Below, one piece after another: positions 1 through 6,296 of a stretch of 6,715 bases of DNA. The position numbers and the translations under genes are program-made. The stretch's first letter is position 1. Each line of letters begins with the position of its first letter. Source of the stretch: Deltaproteobacteria bacterium (GTDB lineage Bacteria > Desulfobacterota > Dissulfuribacteria > Dissulfuribacterales > JALVPX01); assembly GCA_027061625.1 (NCBI GenBank), contig JAMOVF010000125.1, positions 1-6,715 on the forward strand, read 5' to 3'. Under the pieces are notes generated by a model. That model saw only the letters and a list, made by a program, of their open reading frames with translations, was not told the DNA's origin and searched no databases.

Positions 1-447
1 CCTTGCCTTCGGGGGTCAGGAATAAAGTTCGATATACGGAAGGCCTTCCCCTACTCTGCCTATTCCAAATTTTCCTTCAATATTCCTGTGGGAGAAAATG
101 GGGATTGTTATTCACGCTACATGGTCCGAATGCAGGAAATTGAAGAAAGCCTGAACATTATTGAGCAGGCAGTAGAAACCATACCTGAAGGCAAAATATG
201 GAGCAAAGTTCCCAAAACCGTAAAGCCTCCAGAAGGGGTAGCAGCGGTCTCAGTAGAAGCTTCCAGAGGGGATCTATGCGTCATTCTTGTAAGCAAAGGG
301 GATAAAAAGCCCTACAGAGCAAAATTCAGGGTGCCTTCTTTTTCAAATCTGAGCATTTTTCCCAAGCTGGCCAGAAAGGAATTAATTGCAGATACCTTGG
401 CCATACTGGGCAGCTTTGACTTGGTTATACCAGAAATTGATAGATAA
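1..447 (+). CDS. nuoD: NADH-quinone oxidoreductase subunit D (49 kDa subunit), C-terminal part; 5' end outside window
   Basis: Frame 1 is open from the first base to a TAA at 445-447, giving 148 residues of a protein that begins upstream of the window. The family marks are LRGSGIKFDIRK at the start, then VGENGDCYSRYMVRMQEIEE, IIEQAVETIPEGK, a SRGDL segment (usually PRGE), FRVPSFSNLSIFP, and a final SFDLVIPEIDR that matches the usual SLDIV..EVDR end of NuoD. NuoD forms the quinone-binding pocket with NuoB and NuoH at the foot of the peripheral arm. It descends from the large subunit of [NiFe] hydrogenases, but the C-terminal cysteine pair that binds nickel in those enzymes is absent, which supports a quinone reductase over a hydrogenase. 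I cannot tell whether it is fused to NuoC, because the N-terminus is not in the window. nuoH follows after 17 bases. Confidence 0.96.
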   Translation, partial: PCLRGSGIKFDIRKAFPYSAYSKFSFNIPVGENGDCYSRYMVRMQEIEESLNIIEQAVETIPEGKIWSKVPKTVKPPEGVAAVSVEASRGDLCVILVSKGDKKPYRAKFRVPSFSNLSIFPKLARKELIADTLAILGSFDLVIPEIDR

Positions 448-464
448 GGTTTCATGGTGATTTT

Positions 465-1418
465 ATGAAAGATATCAACTTGCTGCACATTATCATATCT
501 CTGCTGGGCATCATGGGCATTGTATCACTGAATGCAGTGCTTGTGGTATGGCTCGAACGCAAAACAGCAGGAAGAATGCAGTTCCGCCACGGCCCTATGG
601 AGGTTGGATTCCACGGCATACTGCAAACCCTGGCAGACGGCATAAAGCTAGTTTCCAAACAGCTCGTTGCACCCAATCATGCTGATACTGCCCTCTTCAT
701 CTTAGCGCCTGTGGTCAGCCTGGTTCCCATATTCGTGGCAATGATGCCTATTCCATTCTCAAGCACCATGCTTGCCCATGAAACTGATACCGGCCTGCTG
801 CTCGTCATCGCCCTAGGCCTTTTGAACACCTTGGGCATCCTCCTGGCTGGATGGGGTTCAGACAACAAGTACGGCCTTTTAGGAGGCACCAGGGCCGTAG
901 GGCAGATTCTGGCATATAAAATTCCTCTTCTGCTCACTGTATTGACCATAGTGATAATGGCAGGATCTTTCAGCTTGAGGGAAATAGCCCTGGCACAGCA
1001 CGGCATATGGTACGCATTTATTCAGCCCATTGCCTTCTTAGTCTACATAGTGTGCATAGTCTTGGAGACAAACCGCAGTCCCTTTGACATGGCAGAGGCT
1101 GAGAGTGAGCTGGTGGCTGGCTTTCACACAGAATACTCCGGCATGGCCTTTTCCATGTTCTTTCTGGCTGAATACAGCTACATGTTCGTTGCTTCAGCCT
1201 TGGCCACAGTGATGTTTCTTGGCGGCTGGCAAGGCCCGTTCCTGCCTGCTCCAATTTGGTTTGTTTTAAAGGTCTATTTCTTTCTTTTCCTAATGATCTG
1301 GTTCAGGTGGACCTTTCCAAGGGTGCGCATTGACCAGATGCTGATGCTGGGATGGAAGGTATTGCTGCCCATTTCCCTTATCAATTTCTTGATTACCGCG
1401 GTGGTGTTGGCCCTATGA
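465..1418 (+). CDS. nuoH: NADH-quinone oxidoreductase subunit H (quinone-channel membrane subunit)
   Basis: A 317-residue membrane protein of normal family length with about eight hydrophobic helices. NuoH anchors the peripheral arm in the membrane and forms most of the quinone tunnel. Family motifs in order: ERKTAGRMQFRHGP (31-44), LQTLADGIKL (53-62), GLLGGTRAVGQ (137-147), NRSPFDMAEAESELVAGFHT (203-222) followed by EYSG, and RWTFPRVRIDQ (281-291). The acidic loop residues E211, E213, E215 and E223 are all kept. One oddity is that the AYK at 150-152 aligns, with constant spacing to the acidic loop, to the SYE of other NuoH/ND1 proteins, so a normally conserved glutamate is replaced by lysine (AAA, 918-920). 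The ATG at 465 is chosen because the N-terminus then matches the family; a GGTGA at 456-460 is a modest ribosome site. The stop overlaps the nuoI start in ATGA. Confidence 0.97.
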   Translation: MKDINLLHIIISLLGIMGIVSLNAVLVVWLERKTAGRMQFRHGPMEVGFHGILQTLADGIKLVSKQLVAPNHADTALFILAPVVSLVPIFVAMMPIPFSSTMLAHETDTGLLLVIALGLLNTLGILLAGWGSDNKYGLLGGTRAVGQILAYKIPLLLTVLTIVIMAGSFSLREIALAQHGIWYAFIQPIAFLVYIVCIVLETNRSPFDMAEAESELVAGFHTEYSGMAFSMFFLAEYSYMFVASALATVMFLGGWQGPFLPAPIWFVLKVYFFLFLMIWFRWTFPRVRIDQMLMLGWKVLLPISLINFLITAVVLAL

Positions 1419-1894
1419 TTACAAATTATGTGCATGAAATAGTCAAAGGAACTGGCTCGCTGCTGGCTGGCATGAAGGTCACCATAAAGGCCATGTTCAG
1501 CAGGACCCATACTGTCCAATGGCCACGGCAGTACCTTGTCCTGCCTGAACGATTCAGAGGCCATATTGAGCTTGTTCCTGCAAAAACAACTGGATTCCCA
1601 AAGTGTTTTGCATGTGGGAACTGCGCCCGTACCTGCCCTTCAAAATGTATAACAGTGAAAGGCAAAAAGCCTGAAGGCGCTAAAAAGAAATCACCCACAG
1701 TTTTTCTGCTCGATTTTACTAAGTGCAGCCTTTGCGGCCTGTGCGTTGAAAGCTGCCCAGTAAAGGCGATCACTTTTTCTAAGGACTACTCCTTGGCTGG
1801 AGCATTAAAAGATGACTTTTCAAACATGGACCTGCTTTCAAAACTGGCAAGTCCCTTTTCCAGCCATGTGAAAAAGGAGGAAAGTGATGGATAA
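1415..1894 (+). CDS. nuoI: NADH-quinone oxidoreductase subunit I (two [4Fe-4S] clusters, N6a/N6b)
   Basis: A 159-residue ferredoxin-like subunit that carries electrons through clusters N6a and N6b to the terminal cluster N2 in NuoB. Two [4Fe-4S] motifs are plain: CFACGNCARTCP with cysteines 64, 67, 70 and 74, and CSLCGLCVESCP with cysteines 104, 107, 110 and 114. The N-terminal region, including TVQWP and LPERFRGHIEL (43-53), is the family's membrane-contacting part. The frame is open further upstream to an ATG at 1352, but I prefer the ATG at 1415. It lies in an ATGA overlap with the nuoH stop and gives the usual family N-terminus, whereas the extra 21 residues would only be nuoH read in another frame. 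No good Shine-Dalgarno precedes 1415, so reinitiation from nuoH is likely. The C-terminal tail (about 120-159) is charged and resembles nothing I recognise. Confidence 0.96.
   Translation: MITNYVHEIVKGTGSLLAGMKVTIKAMFSRTHTVQWPRQYLVLPERFRGHIELVPAKTTGFPKCFACGNCARTCPSKCITVKGKKPEGAKKKSPTVFLLDFTKCSLCGLCVESCPVKAITFSKDYSLAGALKDDFSNMDLLSKLASPFSSHVKKEESDG
1875..1880 (+). promoter_or_regulatory. Shine-Dalgarno site that fixes the nuoJ start
   Basis: AGGAGG lies inside the 3' end of nuoI. It is 6 bases before the ATG at 1887 but only 3 before the in-frame GTG at 1884. The spacing favours the ATG at 1887. Confidence 0.8.
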
Positions 1895-2408
1895 TTTCAT
1901 ATTCAAGGTCTATTACCTATCCTTTGCCATTGTTTTGGCACAAACTGCAGCAGGGGGAGTCTTGGCTGTGGCTGCCAAGAACTTGATCCACTGCTTTCTT
2001 GGCATGGTTGTGGCCTTAATAGGCGTTGCCGGCCTCTATTATCACCTGGGCAGCCCATTCATAGCCTTAATGCAGGTAATGATATATGTGGGTGCTGTAT
2101 GTGTAGCCATTGCCTTTGGCCTTTCCCTTACCAGGAAGGCTGGCGAGGAGGGGCTGAAACCTTTAACACCCATTGCCCTTATCCCTGTAGTTCTGCCTGC
2201 CGGCATGCTGGCAGCCACCCTCAAGGGCCTATCCCACTTGGAAAAAACTGGCATACCGCGAAAGCTGGATGAATCTGCAATAGGCTGGCACTTGCTGGGC
2301 AAGTACCTCTTTCCTTTTGAGATAATATCTGTGCTCCTCACCATGGCAGTTATTGGTGCAGTCAGTGTGGCATTGATAAGAAGGAGGGAACAAAATGGGA
2401 ATATTTGA
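1887..2408 (+). CDS. nuoJ: NADH-quinone oxidoreductase subunit J
   Basis: A 173-residue membrane protein with about five helices. NuoJ sits between NuoH and NuoK, and its third helix takes part in the coupling conformational change. Family marks are KNLIHCFLGMVVALIGVAGL (31-50, equivalent to the usual NPVHS..., AGLY segment), LMQVMIYVGAV (61-71), and the last helix with PFEIISVLLTMAVIGAVSVA (143-162). Downstream of YVGAV the sequence reads CVAIAFGLSLTRK instead of the more usual MVLFLFVVM, so it is a diverged member of the family. An in-frame GTG at 1884 would add one residue, but the ribosome site spacing favours the ATG at 1887. It overlaps nuoI by 8 bases and nuoK by 14. Confidence 0.94.
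   Translation: MDNFIFKVYYLSFAIVLAQTAAGGVLAVAAKNLIHCFLGMVVALIGVAGLYYHLGSPFIALMQVMIYVGAVCVAIAFGLSLTRKAGEEGLKPLTPIALIPVVLPAGMLAATLKGLSHLEKTGIPRKLDESAIGWHLLGKYLFPFEIISVLLTMAVIGAVSVALIRRREQNGNI
2382..2387 (+). promoter_or_regulatory. Shine-Dalgarno site for nuoK
   Basis: AGGAGG within the end of nuoJ, 7 bases before the nuoK ATG at 2395. It supports that start despite the 14-base overlap with nuoJ. Confidence 0.8.
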
Positions 2409-2724
2409 AATTTTACCTGGAAACATAGCTGTTTACGTGACCATAGCACACCTGCTCTTTGGACTGGGGCTCTTTGGGATGCTTTTCCGCAGGACGCTCA
2501 TCGGCCTGCTTATATCCCTTGAACTGCTGCTTCAGGGGGTGGGAGTAAACCTTATGGCCTTTGGCACTTTTCTTGGGCACGATCACATAGCAGCACGGGT
2601 TATCACGCTCTTTGTCCTCGGTATAGCAGCCGCGGAAGCAGCTCTCTTTCTGGGAATAGCTGTGGCTGTCTTCAGAAATTATCAGACAGTGTCCATAGAC
2701 AAGTTGTCTGAGTTGAAGGGATAA
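2395..2724 (+). CDS. nuoK: NADH-quinone oxidoreductase subunit K
   Basis: A 109-residue, three-helix membrane protein of near-typical length (the family is about 100). It is related to MrpC and carries part of the charged-residue axis between the quinone site and the antiporter-like subunits. Family marks are LFGLGLFGMLFRRTLIGLLI (21-40), SLELLL with E43, VNLMAF, IAAAEAALFLGIAVA with E81, and a final IDKLSELKG. E43 and E81 align with E36 and E72 of the E. coli protein, the two buried glutamates needed for coupling, and both are present. A linker of glycine, histidine and aspartate (about 59-64) joins helices 2 and 3. The next gene starts 12 bases after the TAA. Confidence 0.96.
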   Translation: MGIFEILPGNIAVYVTIAHLLFGLGLFGMLFRRTLIGLLISLELLLQGVGVNLMAFGTFLGHDHIAARVITLFVLGIAAAEAALFLGIAVAVFRNYQTVSIDKLSELKG

Positions 2725-2736
2725 GCGGGGGAACAA

Positions 2737-4212
2737 ATGACCAACAATGCAGCAAATGAAGTCATCTCCATAATCCCCCTGCTAGCCATATTGGCCTCTG
2801 CTGTTGGGGCAATCTTTATAATGATATTTAGAAGGCATCCCAATCTAAGGGAAGCAGTTTCTGTTGTGGCAGGCCTTATAAAATTCCTGCTGGTAGCCTC
2901 CATGGTGCCCATTATTTTAAGCGGAAAGGTAATTACTCTTCACCTTTTCTCCATATATCCAGGCATCAACCTCTCTTTCCGTGTAGATGGCTTTTCCATG
3001 CTCTTTGCCTGTGTCTCTTCTTTTCTGTGGATACTTACAACCTTCTATTCCATTGGATACATGAGGAGCCTCAAAGAGCATGCACAAACAAGATACTACA
3101 CCTGTTTTGCCCTTACCCTCTCTGGAGCCATAGGGGTGGCCTTTTCTGGAAGCCTCTTTACACTCTTTCTGTTCTATGAACTGGTTTCCATCTTCACCTA
3201 CCCCTTGGTAATGCATCATGAAGATGAAGAGGCCTTTGCTGGAGCCAAAAAGTACCTCATATATCTCATGGGTTCTGGAAAGCTCTTCTTCCTTCCTGCG
3301 GTAATTTTAACCTATGTGATAGCAGGCACCCTCGACTTTGGCTCAAGCGGCATACTGCCGGCTTCGGCAAACCACATGCTGCTAATAGGCCTTTATATTT
3401 TGTTCATAGCAGGCATTGCCAAGGCAGGCATTGCCCCGCTTCATTCATGGCTGCCCTCTGCCATGGTAGCACCCACACCAGTTTCAGCACTGCTTCATGC
3501 AGTGGCAGTAGTGAAAGTTGGGGTCTTCTGCATAGTAAGGGTAATATACAATGTTTATGGGCCCCAACTCATGGACATCTTGAATCTGTCCCTGCCCACT
3601 GCATTTTTTGTATCAGGCACCATACTTTATGCCTCCATGATTGCCCTGACATGCGATAATCTAAAGGCAAGGCTCGCCTATTCCACTGTAAGCCAGCTAT
3701 CCTATATTGTATTAGGAGCAGCCCTGGTAAATCTATCAGGAACAAAGGGCGGACTTATCCATATAGCAAATCACGCCTTTTCAAAAATCACCCTTTTTTA
3801 TTGTGCAGGCGCAATCTTTGTGGCCACTGGCAAAAAATATATAAGCCAGTTATCCGGCCTTGCCAGAAAGATGCCTATAACCATGACGGCATTCGCCATA
3901 GGGGCCCTTTCAATGATAGGCATTCCAGGAACAGCAGGCTTCATAACAAAATGGTTTCTGGGAATTGGATGCCTGGATAAAGGAAGCATTATCCTTCTCA
4001 TAGTGATCTTGACCAGTTCCTTGTTGAATGCAGCTTATTTCATGCCTGTGATATATTCAGCGTTTTTTAAGGAGTTAGCCCCAGAAGATCAAAGTTTGGG
4101 AGAGGCTCCAATGACAATGGTGGTTCCACTGGCAATGACTGCAGCAGCTACATTGCTCTTTGGAATCTTCCCTGAACCCTTTCTGAGGTTCATTCAGGAG
4201 GTGATACAGTGA
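2737..4212 (+). CDS. MrpD-like proton/cation antiporter subunit (NuoL/M/N superfamily)
   Basis: A 491-residue protein of the antiporter-like superfamily that also includes NuoL, NuoM, NuoN and MrpD, with about 14 hydrophobic helices. Its best likeness is to MrpD-type proteins, not NuoL: it lacks the long NuoL C-terminal lateral-helix tail and is close to the usual 490-500 residues of MrpD. The residues expected for ion translocation are all there: E148 in FLFYELVS (TM5), K229 in IAKAGIAPLHSWLP (TM7), H254 and K260 in LLHAVAVVKVG (TM8), and K405 in GFITKWF (TM12). Related marks are NHAFSKITLFYCAG (345-358) and GIPGTAGF (395-402). A GGGGGAA ribosome site (2727-2733) precedes the ATG. Its position directly after nuoK, where nuoL normally lies, argues for a role in complex I. 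A free-standing cation/proton antiporter remains possible, but no other mrp genes are nearby. Confidence 0.85.
   Translation: MTNNAANEVISIIPLLAILASAVGAIFIMIFRRHPNLREAVSVVAGLIKFLLVASMVPIILSGKVITLHLFSIYPGINLSFRVDGFSMLFACVSSFLWILTTFYSIGYMRSLKEHAQTRYYTCFALTLSGAIGVAFSGSLFTLFLFYELVSIFTYPLVMHHEDEEAFAGAKKYLIYLMGSGKLFFLPAVILTYVIAGTLDFGSSGILPASANHMLLIGLYILFIAGIAKAGIAPLHSWLPSAMVAPTPVSALLHAVAVVKVGVFCIVRVIYNVYGPQLMDILNLSLPTAFFVSGTILYASMIALTCDNLKARLAYSTVSQLSYIVLGAALVNLSGTKGGLIHIANHAFSKITLFYCAGAIFVATGKKYISQLSGLARKMPITMTAFAIGALSMIGIPGTAGFITKWFLGIGCLDKGSIILLIVILTSSLLNAAYFMPVIYSAFFKELAPEDQSLGEAPMTMVVPLAMTAAATLLFGIFPEPFLRFIQEVIQ
4196..4205 (+). promoter_or_regulatory. Full-length Shine-Dalgarno match deciding a GTG start
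   Basis: AGGAGGTGAT pairs without mismatch with the anti-Shine-Dalgarno end typical of bacterial 16S rRNA. The AGGAGG core ends 7 bases before the GTG at 4209. This supports the GTG start over the internal ATG at 4248, which would cut into the first membrane helix. Confidence 0.8.
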
Positions 4213-4490
4213 TTATTGTCAAGCTCATAGAGTGGGCCAGAAAAAATATGTTTTTTGTAAAGGCCCTTTCTTACACTATCTTGGTATTGCTTGTGGTAAC
4301 AGATCTCTTTGTACCCAGAGAACACCCCCATTTTATTGGAGACTTTATACCAGGCTTCTGGGCAGTATTTGGTTTCACATCCTGCGCCATGATCATTGTG
4401 GTTTCAAAATGGCTTGGCAAAAAATTCTTGTTCCGGCCTGAAAACTATTACGAAGACGAAAACTCTGAGGAGACCAACGGCTATGTCTAG
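4209..4490 (+). CDS. Small two-helix membrane protein between antiporter-like subunits, function unknown
   Basis: A 93-residue protein that I cannot assign to a named Nuo or Mrp subunit. It has a short basic N-terminus, one hydrophobic helix at about 14-34, a loop with HPHF (39-42) and IPGFW (47-51), a second helix at about 48-67 containing GFTSC, then SKWLGKKFLFRPENYY (66-81) and an acidic end. By memory, similar short proteins with an IPGF...FGF...SK.LGK...YY pattern are found next to MrpD-like genes in other bacteria, usually as hypothetical proteins; this needs a search. The GTG start overlaps the upstream TGA by 4 bases and has a perfect ribosome site, and the end overlaps the next gene by 8 bases, so it is probably translated with its neighbours. 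It may be an accessory or linking subunit of the membrane arm (inference). It is too short and unlike MrpB, MrpC or NuoK to be called one of these. Confidence 0.82.
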   Translation: MIIVKLIEWARKNMFFVKALSYTILVLLVVTDLFVPREHPHFIGDFIPGFWAVFGFTSCAMIIVVSKWLGKKFLFRPENYYEDENSEETNGYV

Positions 4491-6276
4491 CGGCTTCTTC
4501 ATACACCCTTCCATTTTCTTCTTTGCAGGCATGGCAGTTCTGCCTTTTTTGAAAGGCATTCAAAGAAATGTCTTTCTCGTAATATTGCCATTAATTGCCC
4601 TGGCAACAGTAGTTAATATTGATCCAGGCCAATATGCCAGCTTGAAGATTACAACACTAGAACTCATCATGGGAAGGGCAGACAAGATGTCCCTTATGTT
4701 CGCCCATGTATTCACACTTATGGCGCTGCTCGGCACCATCTACGGCATGCATTTAAAGGACAACTGGCAGATTATTGCAGCATGGGGCTATGTAGGCAGT
4801 GCCCTGGGATGTGTTTTTGCCGGTGACTATCTGACCCTCTTTCTATTTTGGGAAGGTTTGATGGTCACCTCTGTATGCCTGGTATTCCTCAGAAAAAACA
4901 GAGCGTCTTTGAGGGCAGGATACCGCTATTTTCTGGTCCATACTGCAGGCGGGCTTGCACTGCTGGCAGGCATTTTCCTGCTCTATTACCATACAGGCTC
5001 CCTTGCCTTTGGGCCATTTGAGCCCAACAATGCTTCATGGGCAGTATATCTAATCATGGCGGGTTTTCTGCTGAATGCTGCAGTACCGCCCCTACATGCA
5101 TGGCTGCCCGATGCCTATGGGAGTGCAACTGTGGTGGGATCAGTGTTCATGTGTGCTTATACCACCAAAACAGCTGTTTATGCGCTTGCACGGGCCTTTC
5201 CTGGTTTTGAAATCCTGATAGTGCTTGGAGTCATAATGGCCCTCTATGGTGTTGTATATGCAGTGCTGGAAAATGATGCCAGAAGGCTTCTTTCCTATCA
5301 CATCATCAGCCAGGTGGGTTACATGGTTACAGGCGTTGGTATAGGCACTGCAATGTCTTTGAGCGGCACATGCGCCCATGCCTATGCCCACATCCTATAC
5401 AAAGCGCTTCTCTTTATGGGTGTTGGGGCAGTTCTGGAAGTGACGGGCAAGTCTAAATTTTCTGAACTGGGCGGTTTGTGGAGATATATGCCCTATTCTT
5501 TGGTCTTTACCCTTATTGGCGGCCTTTCAATATCTGCATTTCCTGGCTTTTCCGGCTTTGTGTCAAAATCTATGGTAATTGCCGGGGCATGGCAAAGCCA
5601 TCTTATATGGGCAGCGCTTGGGCTCACCCTTGCATCAGCAGGAACATTTCTCCACACAGGCCTCAAAGTGCCATATTTCATATGGTTCTGGAAAGAACGC
5701 CCCCCATTTGATCCACCTAAAAAAGAGGCTCCTCTGAACATGCAGATCGCCATGGGCCTTACCGCATTCTTCTGCATATTCATTGGAGTAAGGCCGCAAG
5801 CCTTGTACTCCATGCTGCCTTTTAATGTGGAATACCATCCATATACGCTTTATCACGTTATGGAGTCTTGGCAGATCTTGCTCTTCACCATGTTAGGTTT
5901 CTTCCTTTTGATCAAAAAATTAACACCAGAACCCTTAATAGGGCTTGATGTGGATTGGTTCTACAGAAAAGGCGGCGGCCTCTTTCTTAAATTCTGCAAA
6001 GGCGTTCTGGCAAAAGTGGAAAATGGACTGATAATGAATATTCATCAAACCTTTTTCCTGCCTCTAATGAAAATCATTGCCTCTTTCTGCTCATGGAATG
6101 ACCAGAAGGTGGTAGACGGCATAGTAGACGGCACAGCAAGCAGCACCTTGACCTTAAGCAGCCGTTTAGCAAACGCCCTTCAGTCAGGTCTTTTATATAG
6201 ATACCTGGCTGCAATGCTCACGGTTTTGGCTGCAATAATAGGTGCAACACTTTGGTTAACCCAATGGATAAAATAA
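4483..6276 (+). CDS. NuoL-like antiporter subunit with C-terminal lateral-helix-type tail
   Basis: A 597-residue antiporter-superfamily protein, about the length of NuoL (roughly 610). The core has E124 in FLFWEGLM (TM5), K229 in TTKTAVYALAR (TM8), H303 and K307 in AHILYKALLF, and K362 in FSGFVSKSM (TM12). The TM7 motif reads LLNAAVPPLHAWLPDAY (196-212), with N198 where the other superfamily members have a lysine. The C-terminal part (about 480-597) has LDVDWFYRKGG (488-498), VVDGIVDG (543-550) and a last helix after LQSGLLYRYLAAML (566-579), all like the end of NuoL, where a long amphipathic helix runs along the membrane arm. The frame is open to an ATG at 4396, but the ATG at 4483 is preferred: AGGAG at 4468-4472 precedes it, it overlaps the small gene by only 8 bases, and the upstream 29 residues are not hydrophobic. 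Databases may label such proteins Na+/H+ antiporter subunit D. Confidence 0.86.
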   Translation: MSSGFFIHPSIFFFAGMAVLPFLKGIQRNVFLVILPLIALATVVNIDPGQYASLKITTLELIMGRADKMSLMFAHVFTLMALLGTIYGMHLKDNWQIIAAWGYVGSALGCVFAGDYLTLFLFWEGLMVTSVCLVFLRKNRASLRAGYRYFLVHTAGGLALLAGIFLLYYHTGSLAFGPFEPNNASWAVYLIMAGFLLNAAVPPLHAWLPDAYGSATVVGSVFMCAYTTKTAVYALARAFPGFEILIVLGVIMALYGVVYAVLENDARRLLSYHIISQVGYMVTGVGIGTAMSLSGTCAHAYAHILYKALLFMGVGAVLEVTGKSKFSELGGLWRYMPYSLVFTLIGGLSISAFPGFSGFVSKSMVIAGAWQSHLIWAALGLTLASAGTFLHTGLKVPYFIWFWKERPPFDPPKKEAPLNMQIAMGLTAFFCIFIGVRPQALYSMLPFNVEYHPYTLYHVMESWQILLFTMLGFFLLIKKLTPEPLIGLDVDWFYRKGGGLFLKFCKGVLAKVENGLIMNIHQTFFLPLMKIIASFCSWNDQKVVDGIVDGTASSTLTLSSRLANALQSGLLYRYLAAMLTVLAAIIGATLWLTQWIK

Positions 6277-6296
6277 GGAGACAAGGGCATTAAGTC

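Noticed and set aside
1..447. Possibility that the first gene is a [NiFe] hydrogenase large subunit of the group 4 type
   Set aside because: The C-terminal cysteine pair that binds nickel is absent, and the sequence ends as NuoD does (PEIDR).
1352..1414. Upstream extension of nuoI to an ATG at 1352
   Set aside because: It would only read the end of nuoH in another frame, has no ribosome site that I can see, and gives an N-terminus unlike NuoI. The ATGA overlap at 1415 is the better start.
1274..2449. Minus-strand open frames across nuoH, nuoI, nuoJ and nuoK
   Set aside because: All lie opposite clear family genes, and their translations show no recognisable motif. They are chance open frames.
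3345..3368. Small inverted repeat-like stretch (GCGGCATACTGCCGGC region) considered as a hairpin
   Set aside because: It is short, lies within the coding region of the MrpD-like gene and has no T-run, so no terminator or regulatory role can be supported.
3447..3659. 70-codon plus-strand open frame inside the MrpD-like gene
   Set aside because: It is a shadow of a well-supported gene. The translation is rich in cysteine, histidine and serine with no domain and no ribosome site that I recognise.
2737..4212. Possibility that this is part of a true Mrp/Mnh sodium antiporter operon
   Set aside because: The neighbours are nuoK upstream and NuoL-like and nuoM downstream. No MrpA, B, C, E, F or G is visible in the window.
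4396..4482. Upstream extension of the NuoL-like gene to an ATG at 4396
   Set aside because: The added 29 residues are polar and basic and read the small gene in another frame. The ATG at 4483 has a Shine-Dalgarno site and is followed directly by the first hydrophobic helix.
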